NCBI GenBank assembly: GCA_946534455.1
Contig: CAMNCR010000062.1
Span: 1 to 7,003, forward strand
From: an uncultured Clostridia bacterium
Lineage (GTDB): Bacteria > Bacillota > Clostridia > Christensenellales > Aristaeellaceae
Length of the DNA stretch: 7,003 bases
Direction: 5' to 3'
Each line of letters begins with the position of its first letter. Position 1 is the stretch's first letter. This document shows, in pieces, positions 1-5,441 of the stretch. A program made the position numbers and the translations under genes. The notes under the pieces are model-generated. The model was not told where the DNA came from. It did not search any database and worked only from the letters and a program-made list of their open reading frames with translations.

Positions 1-1219
1 CGGCCATGGCGGGGATCCATCGAACCTCCTCCCCGTCCCCGGACCCGCGGCGGAAGCGAAGAAGGGGAAGCAGGGCCGCTGCCAGCAGCGCGATGAACAG
101 CAGCGCGCCTGGAAGCCCTTCGTTGACCAGATGGGCGATCACCTCATTGTGGGGCGTGTCAAAAACATGCGGCAGCAGCACCCCGTCCTGCATCGTGGGG
201 ATCTGCAGGCCATGGCGCTCCAGGTAGCTCCCGAAGCGGAACTGAAAGGTATCCGCGCCGCCGCCCAGCACAGGCCGCTCCGTGAAAAGCCCCAGGCTGT
301 AGACCCACACGGCCAGCCGGTTGCTGCCGAAGGAAAGCCGGGTCCTTCCGTGCAGCATCTCATGCAGCTCCCAGAGGCCCCCGCCCTGTCCCGGCCAGAA
401 CCAGGCCACCCCCAGCGCCAGCAGCAGCACGCAGGCCAGAAAGAGAATCCGCCCCCTGCGCGGCAGGTGCAGAAGCACGGTCAGCACGGCCAGGGCCCCC
501 AGCGTGACCAGGCCGAACTGCACTCCCATGGTCAGGATCAGATACACGGTCAGCGCCAGGGCCGGAAGGCACACGGGAAGCATCCACCGCCGGGAAGCCT
601 TCCCCTGTCCGGCCATGCCGCGCGCGGCCCAGAGCAGCCCGGCGAGAAACAGCCCCGCCAGCAGGCACAGGTATCCGGTATCCAGATCGATATTGCCGAT
701 GGTACCCTGAAACTCCGGATGCGTCCAGAAGCTCGCTCCCTCCGGATACAGCCCCAGGGGATTCAGCCCCTGGCGCTGCAGCAGCACGACCGCCGCAAAG
801 CCCACAGCCCCGGCCGCCGCGGACGCCAGCAGCGCGGGCAGGTGCACCCGGGCATGCGCGAACATAAGGAACAGCCCCAGATAGCACAGCTGGGTCGCCA
901 GGCCCTCCCGCCGCACGGATCCTCCGATCCACCAGACGGAGGCGTCAAAGGGGCTGAGCAGGCAGCTGATCCCCATCCAGAGCAGCAGCCCCAGCGCCAG
1001 CAGCAGGGGGACCCTCCGGGCCGGCCGCAGACGGCGGCCCAGTCCGTCCGCCGCAAAGCACAGCAGGGTCAGGCCGGAAAGGGCCAGCATGATGACCCAC
1101 TTATCCCGGGTGATATGGGCGTAGGAGCCGAAAAGCAGCAGCGGAAACAGGCCCAGCCAGAGGCAGGCCGCCGCGGTCATCCAGACCGACGTGCTGCGTG
1201 ATTTCTGTGCGGTTTCCAT
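1..1219 (-). CDS. O-antigen ligase family polytopic membrane protein (partial, 3' end outside window)
   Basis: I translated this frame by hand: it is open from ATG 1219-1217 to the left edge (406 codons, no stop), so the C-terminus is missing. The start is fixed by AAGGAG (1230-1225), five bases before the ATG. The protein is very hydrophobic, with repeated Leu/Ala-rich membrane segments (for example around residues 13-30, 39-56, 70-88, 107-122, 128-147, 184-200, 213-250, 258-275 and 370-388). Family signs are GTIGN (172-176), a large extracellular-type loop with NRLAVW (300-305) and PVLGGGADTF (316-325), and TPHNE (355-359) followed by a Glu-Gly-Leu-Pro-Gly turn (367-371). This is the Wzy_C / O-antigen ligase pattern. 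Known members transfer or polymerise lipid-linked glycans on the outer face of the membrane. In a Gram-positive the likely substrate is a capsule, teichoic-type or other surface polysaccharide, which is inference. It follows the rpsR terminator, so it probably has its own promoter, but I cannot place one. Confidence 0.85.
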   Translation of the reverse strand, partial: METAQKSRSTSVWMTAAACLWLGLFPLLLFGSYAHITRDKWVIMLALSGLTLLCFAADGLGRRLRPARRVPLLLALGLLLWMGISCLLSPFDASVWWIGGSVRREGLATQLCYLGLFLMFAHARVHLPALLASAAAGAVGFAAVVLLQRQGLNPLGLYPEGASFWTHPEFQGTIGNIDLDTGYLCLLAGLFLAGLLWAARGMAGQGKASRRWMLPVCLPALALTVYLILTMGVQFGLVTLGALAVLTVLLHLPRRGRILFLACVLLLALGVAWFWPGQGGGLWELHEMLHGRTRLSFGSNRLAVWVYSLGLFTERPVLGGGADTFQFRFGSYLERHGLQIPTMQDGVLLPHVFDTPHNEVIAHLVNEGLPGALLFIALLAAALLPLLRFRRGSGDGEEVRWIPAMA

Positions 1220-1277
1220 CGAGACTCCTTTCCGGCCGGCATGCGCTGCGCCTGATTTTCCTCCGTCCAACGGAAAA

Positions 1278-1301
1278 GACTCCCGGAACGCTCCGGGAGT
1301 C
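1278..1301 (-). terminator. Rho-independent terminator of the rpsF-ssb-rpsR operon
   Basis: Read on the minus strand, a perfect 10-bp stem (GACTCCCGGA / TCCGGGAGTC) with a four-base loop is followed directly by TTTT. It lies 12 bases after the rpsR stop and before the O-antigen-ligase-type gene. The plus-strand reading has no T run after the stem, so it should work in one direction only. The rest of 1220-1313 holds only the ribosome binding site of the downstream gene and no convincing promoter. Confidence 0.85.
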
Positions 1302-1313
1302 CTGTGAATCCAA

Positions 1314-1571
1314 TCAATCCACCGTGTAGGGCATCAAGGCGATGGCACGGGCGCGCTTGATGGCCTCGCTCAGCTGACGCTGATGCTTGGCGCAGTTGCC
1401 GCTCATCCGGCGGGGCAGAATCTTGCCACGCTCGTTGGTGAAGCGGCGCAGGCGGTTGATATCCTTGTAATCGATATATTCGATCTTGTCAACGCAGAAG
1501 CTGCAGACCTTCCGGCGGGGACGACGTCCTCCCCGGGGGCGCGGCCTTCTTTCGCCACGTTCTTCAGACAT
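1314..1571 (-). CDS. rpsR: 30S ribosomal protein S18, zinc-binding (C+) form
   Basis: This is an 85-residue S18, the small-subunit protein that pairs with S6 on the platform of the 30S subunit. The family core is plain: IDYKDINRLRRF (33-44), ERGKILPRR (47-55) and IKRARAIALMPY (71-82), after a very basic Arg/Gly-rich N-terminus (5-21). Cys23 and Cys26 (CSFC) plus Cys60 and His63 (CAKH) give a complete CxxC...CxxH set. The zinc-binding C+ type of S18 carries such a set, whereas the well-known Bacillus subtilis protein lacks it. The start is supported by AAGGAGG eight bases upstream. It is the last gene of the operon, 38 bases after ssb, and is followed by a terminator. The length is normal for the family. 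Confidence 0.97.
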   Translation of the reverse strand: MSEERGERRPRPRGGRRPRRKVCSFCVDKIEYIDYKDINRLRRFTNERGKILPRRMSGNCAKHQRQLSEAIKRARAIALMPYTVD

Positions 1572-1609
1572 GGGGTTTTACCTCCTTATTTCGTGAGCTT
1601 GTTTCAGCG

Positions 1610-2035
1610 TTAAAAGGGCAGATCGTCCGTCTCCACCGCGGTGAATCCGGCCGTCTGCGGTTCGGCAGCAGGAGCGGCGGGCGCGGCATAGCCGCCCATG
1701 GCCTCTCCGTCAGCGCGGGAAGAAAGGAATTCCACATCATCAGCGGTCACTTCCAGGCTGGCGCGGGTGGTCCCGTCGCTGGCCTGATAGGTGCGCACGC
1801 TGACCGGGCCGATCACGCAGACCTTGCGGCCCTTGGCCAGATACTTCGCGCAGTTCTCGCCCAGCTGGCGCCAGGCGCTGACACGGAAGAAATCGGCTTC
1901 AGGCTGAGCGCTCTGCGCGTCCCGGCGGTTGCGGCGATTGACCGCCACCGTGAAATCGCAGACATTGATCCCGGCCGAGGTGGTCCTCAGCTCCGGATCC
2001 CGGGTCAGGTTCCCGATGATTGTCAGCTTGTTCAT
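1610..2035 (-). CDS. ssb: Single-stranded DNA-binding protein
   Basis: This is a 141-residue SSB. Residues 1-104 form the OB fold, with typical features: NKLTIIGNLTRDPELR (2-17), DFFRVSAWRQLGENCAKYL (48-66, including the conserved Trp55), KGRKVCVIGPV (68-78), and a final strand ending VEFL (101-104). A short Ala/Pro/Gly-rich linker (about 105-134) leads to the acidic tip DDLPF (137-141), which in known SSBs docks replication and repair partners. The protein coats single-stranded DNA during replication, repair and recombination. It lies between rpsF (21 bases upstream) and rpsR (38 bases downstream), the standard Firmicutes arrangement, which ties its expression to the S6/S18 operon. Its ribosome binding site (GGGAAGG, six bases before ATG) is weaker than those of its two neighbours. 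The total length is on the short side because of the linker. Confidence 0.97.
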   Translation of the reverse strand: MNKLTIIGNLTRDPELRTTSAGINVCDFTVAVNRRNRRDAQSAQPEADFFRVSAWRQLGENCAKYLAKGRKVCVIGPVSVRTYQASDGTTRASLEVTADDVEFLSSRADGEAMGGYAAPAAPAAEPQTAGFTAVETDDLPF

Positions 2036-2056
2036 TCTGTACCTTCCCTTCCGACG

Positions 2057-2476
2057 TTACTCCGCGTCAGCAGCGGGAGCGGCTTCCTCAGCCGCCGCCT
2101 CCACAGCGGGAGCAGCATCTTCCACGGCAGGAGCGGCTTCCTCAGCAGCGGGCCGCACGGGGCGGGGCTTCACGTTGGAGCGCTTTTCCACCAGCTTCAC
2201 CACCAGATAACGAAGCACATTTTCGTTGATCTGCAGGTTCCGCTCAAGCTCACGGGGCAGTTCGGCGGGGGCCTTGAAGGTCACCAGCACGTACCAGCCT
2301 TCGGTCTTGTAGTCGATCGCGTAGGCCAGGCGGCGCTTGCCCCACGTCTCATCGACCTTTTCGATCTCACCACCGTTGTTGGCGATCAGGGCGGAAACCT
2401 TCTCGATCAGTTCCTTCCGAGCGGCTTCCTCCAGACCGGTGTCGATGATGTAGATCAATTCATACCTGTTCATCAT
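2057..2476 (-). CDS. rpsF: 30S ribosomal protein S6 with an acidic Ala/Glu/Pro tail
   Basis: This is a 139-residue S6. The ferredoxin-like core spans residues 3-99: RYELIYIID (4-12), a helix with ELIEKV (22-27), WGKRRLAYAIDY (45-56), GWYVLVTF (60-67) and the closing strand NVLRYLVVKL (86-95). S6 binds S18 and 16S rRNA on the 30S platform. Residues 107-139 form an extra tail of Ala, Glu, Pro and Val with two EEAAPA copies (112-117, 130-135) and one DAAPA (120-124); many S6 proteins stop near residue 100. Two ATG codons are adjacent. The first sits seven bases after a perfect GAGGAGGTGA ribosome binding site, so I use it; starting at the second would remove one residue. It is the first gene of the operon, with its own promoter and leader upstream. 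Confidence 0.96.
   Translation of the reverse strand: MMNRYELIYIIDTGLEEAARKELIEKVSALIANNGGEIEKVDETWGKRRLAYAIDYKTEGWYVLVTFKAPAELPRELERNLQINENVLRYLVVKLVEKRSNVKPRPVRPAAEEAAPAVEDAAPAVEAAAEEAAPAADAE
2076..2146 (-). repeat. In-frame repeats in the rpsF 3' end
   Basis: A 17-base sequence (plus strand ggagcggcttcctcagc) occurs identically at 2076-2092 and 2130-2146, exactly 54 bases apart. A related GGAGC-containing unit lies between them at 2109. All spacings are multiples of three, so the repeats encode the EEAAPA-like units of the S6 tail without breaking the frame. This layout allows expansion or contraction by recombination or slippage. Confidence 0.7.
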
Positions 2477-2481
2477 TCTTT

Positions 2482-2534
2482 CACCTCCTCACGGACTTAT
2501 GGCGCCGTATCCCACGGCGCAAGGATGTGCCGAA
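2482..2534 (-). promoter_or_regulatory. Structured rpsF leader, candidate S6:S18-binding autoregulatory RNA
   Basis: On the minus strand the leader contains a perfect 7-bp hairpin, GCGCCGT (2520-2514), loop GGGAT, ACGGCGC (2508-2502). On its 5' side CACATCCT (2529-2522) can pair with AGGAGGTG (2489-2482), the rpsF ribosome binding site. Seven of the eight pairs form, with one A-G mismatch. The unpaired 3' strand between hairpin and outer stem (2501-2490) contains the trinucleotide CCG (2494-2492). A CCG in a bulge beside a stem-loop next to rpsF is the hallmark of the published S6:S18 leader motif, in which the protein pair represses its own operon. The pairing is seen by eye; the assignment to that RNA family is inference. 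Confidence 0.6.
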
Positions 2535-2539
2535 AATGA

Positions 2540-2568
2540 ATTATAACAGACAGCGTCTGAATACGCAA
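2540..2568 (-). promoter_or_regulatory. Sigma-A promoter of the rpsF-ssb-rpsR operon
   Basis: The -10 box is a perfect TATAAT (2545-2540). The -35 box is TTGCGT (2568-2563), and the spacer is 17 bases. Transcription should start near 2534-2531, about 55-60 bases before the rpsF start, leaving room for the structured leader. The -35 box begins nine bases after the stop codon of the upstream hydrolase gene. The spacer contains the 13-base inverted repeat CAGAC-AGC-GTCTG (2547-2559). Confidence 0.85.
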
Positions 2569-2576
2569 GCTTTTTT

Positions 2577-3434
2577 TCATCCCGCGGCGTCCTTTTCGTC
2601 CTGCGGAGCAAAATAATGGGTCCTGGCGTATTCAAAATGCGCCTCAAACCGCTCAATGGCATCCTGCACCACCTTTTTCGCCGGGAAAAACAGATCGTAG
2701 GCGTGGAACCAGTCCGGATACACGTCCACCTCCGCCTCCACGCCGGCCTCCTTCAGGTGGGCCACATAGTCCACCGTTTCGCAGTAGAAGGGCTCGATGT
2801 CCCCCACGAAGGTGTAGCAGGGCGGCAGATTCCGATAATCCGTCTGCCTGGCCGGCGCGGCATAGACGGAGACCAGCTCCGTGCCCCAGGCCGCGCCGAG
2901 GTAGCGCCTCCAGGCCTTCCGGTTGCGCTTCGTGTTCCAGTTCGGCGCGTGGTTGTCCCTCGAGGAGGGCGTATCCCGGTCGTCCAGCATGGGATAGAGC
3001 GGCATCTGATAGGCGATGTTCACCTCGCCCCGGTCCCGGGCCAGCATGCACAGCGCCGCCGCCATGCCTCCGCCCGCGCTTTCGCCGCCCACCATGATCT
3101 GATCCGGCCTCACGTTCAGCTCCGCCGCGTGCTCCTTCAGATATTTCAGCGAGGCATAGCAGTCATGCAGCGCCGCGGGATAGGGATGCCTGCGGGACAG
3201 CCGGTAGTCCGGCGCCACCAGCACCGCGCCGAACTTCACCACCAGCGACAGCGCCCGGGTCACGAACACGTCCTTCGCCGAGCCGGACTGATAGCCTCCC
3301 CCGTGAATCCACAGCACCCCGGGCGCCGGCGCCTCCGGCCGCTCCAGCGGGTGCAGAATCAGCAGCCCGATCTCATGATGTCCCACGGGTATTTTCCGTT
3401 TCTCCACGGTGAACAGATGTCTGGTTCCCTTCAT
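2577..3434 (-). CDS. Alpha/beta hydrolase, hormone-sensitive-lipase-type esterase
   Basis: This is a 285-residue alpha/beta-hydrolase (Abhydrolase_3 / HSL-type). The oxyanion-hole motif HGGG is at 44-47 (WIHGGGYQSG), APDYRLS at 74-80, and the nucleophile elbow GESAG at 117-121 with Ser119. The catalytic His is probably His244 in DWFHAYD. The family's DPLxDE segment reads EPFYCE here (214-219), so the acid is Glu214 or possibly Asp212. There is no signal peptide, so it should act in the cytoplasm, most likely on carboxylic esters of small or lipid-like molecules; the actual substrate is unknown. It starts nine bases after the zinc-ribbon membrane protein gene, with GAGG seven bases before ATG overlapping that gene's stop region, so the two are surely co-transcribed. 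No terminator stem with a T run follows before the rpsF promoter. Lipase, acetyl-xylan-type esterase or peptidase-like alternatives cannot be excluded. Confidence 0.88.
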   Translation of the reverse strand: MKGTRHLFTVEKRKIPVGHHEIGLLILHPLERPEAPAPGVLWIHGGGYQSGSAKDVFVTRALSLVVKFGAVLVAPDYRLSRRHPYPAALHDCYASLKYLKEHAAELNVRPDQIMVGGESAGGGMAAALCMLARDRGEVNIAYQMPLYPMLDDRDTPSSRDNHAPNWNTKRNRKAWRRYLGAAWGTELVSVYAAPARQTDYRNLPPCYTFVGDIEPFYCETVDYVAHLKEAGVEAEVDVYPDWFHAYDLFFPAKKVVQDAIERFEAHFEYARTHYFAPQDEKDAAG

Positions 3435-3443
3435 GTCCCTGCC

Positions 3444-4130
3444 TCAGAAAAAGAAATATTTGCGCAGCGCCACCCGCAGCCGGGGAATAAAGCCCGCCGT
3501 CAGCAGGAAAAGCCCCGCCGCGCCGAAGCAGCCGGCCGTATAGATGCTCCAGTGAAACATACGGGTGCCGAAGGTGATATGCTCAAAGAATTCAGTCAGC
3601 ATCGAGAAGCCGCCGACCGCCACCAGGTAGCCGCCCAGAATGTAGGGCTTCGCGCCCTTCACATACTTCAGCAGGCAGAACAGTCCCGTCGACAGCAGGC
3701 AGCTGATGCCCACCAGCGGAAAGGCGAAGGACAGGAACCAGTTCCCCCCGGTTTTCCCGTTCACATACAGCAGAAACAGCCCCACCGCCACGTGGGACAG
3801 CGGAATGAACACCTCGCCCCGGGGATGACGGAACCACCGCGGCAGCACCGCCATCAGATAGAACAGGCCAATCCCTCCCAGGACGTACCCGCCCCAGTCC
3901 AGGTACCCGTACAGCACGAAATTCACCACCAGAATCGCGGCCGCGGCCACCACGCTGAGCACCGTAAAGCCGACGGCGCCCGACAGATCCCGCTCGTTAT
4001 GCTGCTCGGGCAGCTGATCCGGCCAGGCATGCTTGGCCTGCAGCGCGTCCGGATTCCACACCGGCGTCTGGCACAGTGGGCAGCTTTCCACGCCCTCCTG
4101 CAGCCGCACGCCGCATTTTACGCAGTACAT
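3444..4130 (-). CDS. Zinc-ribbon polytopic membrane protein, DUF6320-like
   Basis: This is a 228-residue protein. Its first 25 residues carry Cys3-x2-Cys6 and Cys17-x2-Cys20, a classic four-cysteine zinc ribbon, with an NPDALQAKHAWPD linker after it. About six membrane segments follow, near 51-75, 79-97, 108-124, 130-153, 161-180 and 197-216, and a short basic tail ends in KYFFF. The layout matches what I know as DUF6320, a family without an established function; that match is from memory. The ATG (4130) lies inside the 3' end of the acyltransferase gene (13-base overlap), with AGGAG just upstream within that coding sequence, which suggests translational coupling. The fixed position between an acyltransferase and an esterase implies a shared job, perhaps holding the enzymes or their lipid-like substrate at the membrane. 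This is inference only. Confidence 0.82.
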   Translation of the reverse strand: MYCVKCGVRLQEGVESCPLCQTPVWNPDALQAKHAWPDQLPEQHNERDLSGAVGFTVLSVVAAAAILVVNFVLYGYLDWGGYVLGGIGLFYLMAVLPRWFRHPRGEVFIPLSHVAVGLFLLYVNGKTGGNWFLSFAFPLVGISCLLSTGLFCLLKYVKGAKPYILGGYLVAVGGFSMLTEFFEHITFGTRMFHWSIYTAGCFGAAGLFLLTAGFIPRLRVALRKYFFF

Positions 4131-5404
4131 TCGTCCATTCTCCTGTTGCTTTCAATCGCGATCGGGATGCCCGCCTCCACCAGATGGGAAAAGAAGCGGC
4201 GCTCCAGCTCCGACTCCCGGATGTTCCGGATCATGTTGATATAGGTTCGTCCTCCCTGGCTGATCACGGAGCAGTTGTTCGGATAGGTCCGCTGGGGGCC
4301 GATGACGAATTCTGCCCGCTCCAGCCGCGCGTCCAGCTCCGCGGGCAGCTTCAGCAGCCCCAGATTGGACAGATTGATGCCTCCCATTTCCCCGCTGCGC
4401 CGGTACACCAGATCCATCACCGCGTTCTTGATCCACACGGGCGCCAGCCGCAGCGCCAGCACCTGCTGCGGCTGGACGTTCGCCGCGATCATCCCGGCCA
4501 TGTTCTGGGGCGTCGCCCCGGCCCGCAGCTGATGCTCCATGCTCCGGCAGAGCTCCTCCAGGGTATAGTCCCCGTATCGCGGGTCCACGCCCAGATTCAG
4601 CACCAGGGAAAAGTTCCGCAGCGTCCGGCTGCCGTACAGCCGCCGAAGATCCACGGGGATCGTGATCTTGACCGGCCTTCTCCGCTTCCGGTTCGGCCGG
4701 GCCTCGGCCTGCATCTCCAGAATGCTCAGCGCCAGCGTGCCCGCCAGCAGCGACGTGACGGAGACGCCCATCTCCCGGGCCCGATTCCGCAGCACCTCCG
4801 CCTCCGCGATGCCGGTGATCAGATGGCGGTAGCCCCGGGGCTCCCGGGTGCCCCGCAGCCGCCAGGAGGCTTCCTCCCGGCGGCTCATGGCCACCTCGGC
4901 CGCGTTTTTCAGAAAGCTGTCCTCCAGCTCCTCCGCCGGCGGCTTCTCCCGCAGATCCCTGATCGGATCGCCGGCGGGCAGCGACAGCCCGTCCTTCAGC
5001 GCCAGGTACCGGGCCACCAGGTTGGTCAGATAGGTGATTCCGCCCCGGCCGTCCGTCAGGGCATGGAAGCACTCCACCGCGATCCGGTTTTCATAGACCA
5101 GCACCCGCATGCAGTTCCGCTTCAGCTCCCGGCTGCTCATATAGGTCAGGGGATAGGCATAGTCCTGCCGCACCCGCAGCGGTTCCCGGCTTTCCTCCAG
5201 ATAATACCAGAAGAACCCCTTGCGCAGGCGGACGAAAAAGGTCGGAAATCTCGCCTTCGTATCGTCCACCGCCCGCTGCAGCAGCGCCGTATCCACCGGC
5301 TCCCTCAGCGTTGCCGACACGCGGAACACGTTGCACCAGTCCCGCCGCGCGATGGCCGGAAAGATCAGCGCCGCCGTGTCGAGCCGAAACCACCTTCGGG
5401 CCAT
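4118..5404 (-). CDS. Condensation-superfamily acyltransferase (alcohol acetyltransferase / PapA5-like)
   Basis: This is a 428-residue CoA-dependent-acyltransferase-fold protein. The catalytic HxxxDG motif is present as HALTDG (114-119), with His114 as general base and Asp118 structural. The second half contains VTSLLAGTLALSI (216-228), IPVDLRRLYGSRTLRNFS (249-266, the region equivalent to the DFGWG-side contacts) and SNLG (346-349). This pattern is that of alcohol acetyltransferases, PapA5 and wax-ester-synthase relatives, and the length fits a stand-alone two-lobed enzyme. Such enzymes move an acyl group from CoA or a carrier protein to a hydroxyl or amine. No carrier-protein domain or other NRPS domain is nearby, so a stand-alone acyltransferase is more likely than a peptide synthetase fragment. 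The start is set by GGGGAGG six bases before ATG. It follows the fucosidase stop by 37 bases and overlaps the next gene by 13. The acyl donor and acceptor are unknown. Confidence 0.82.
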   Translation of the reverse strand: MARRWFRLDTAALIFPAIARRDWCNVFRVSATLREPVDTALLQRAVDDTKARFPTFFVRLRKGFFWYYLEESREPLRVRQDYAYPLTYMSSRELKRNCMRVLVYENRIAVECFHALTDGRGGITYLTNLVARYLALKDGLSLPAGDPIRDLREKPPAEELEDSFLKNAAEVAMSRREEASWRLRGTREPRGYRHLITGIAEAEVLRNRAREMGVSVTSLLAGTLALSILEMQAEARPNRKRRRPVKITIPVDLRRLYGSRTLRNFSLVLNLGVDPRYGDYTLEELCRSMEHQLRAGATPQNMAGMIAANVQPQQVLALRLAPVWIKNAVMDLVYRRSGEMGGINLSNLGLLKLPAELDARLERAEFVIGPQRTYPNNCSVISQGGRTYINMIRNIRESELERRFFSHLVEAGIPIAIESNRRMDECTA

Positions 5405-5441
5405 GAAATGCCTCCCCCGCGATTGCCTGTTCTCCTCTGGC

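Noticed and set aside
360..932. Minus-strand frame of 190 codons inside the membrane protein gene
   Set aside because: It is Gly/Ala/Arg-rich and in a different frame from the O-antigen-ligase-type protein, which has coherent membrane segments and family motifs. It is a shadow.
131..1201. Open plus-strand frame of about 356 codons
   Set aside because: It lies fully opposite the O-antigen-ligase-type gene. Its translation is a Gln/Pro/His/Arg-rich low-complexity string with no family signs, as expected from the antisense of GC-biased codons.
1101..1313. Minus-strand frame of 70 codons between rpsR and the membrane protein gene
   Set aside because: It would run through the terminator and overlap the first 119 bases of the membrane protein gene in another frame, and has no ribosome binding site or recognisable features.
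2616..4244. Open plus-strand frame of about 542 codons
   Set aside because: It runs antisense across the hydrolase and the zinc-ribbon gene. Its composition is that of a shadow frame and it crosses gene boundaries without regard to them.
4152..5072. Minus-strand frame of 306 codons within the acyltransferase gene
   Set aside because: It is Gly/Ala/Pro-rich with no motif, and the overlapping frame contains the HxxxDG acyltransferase.
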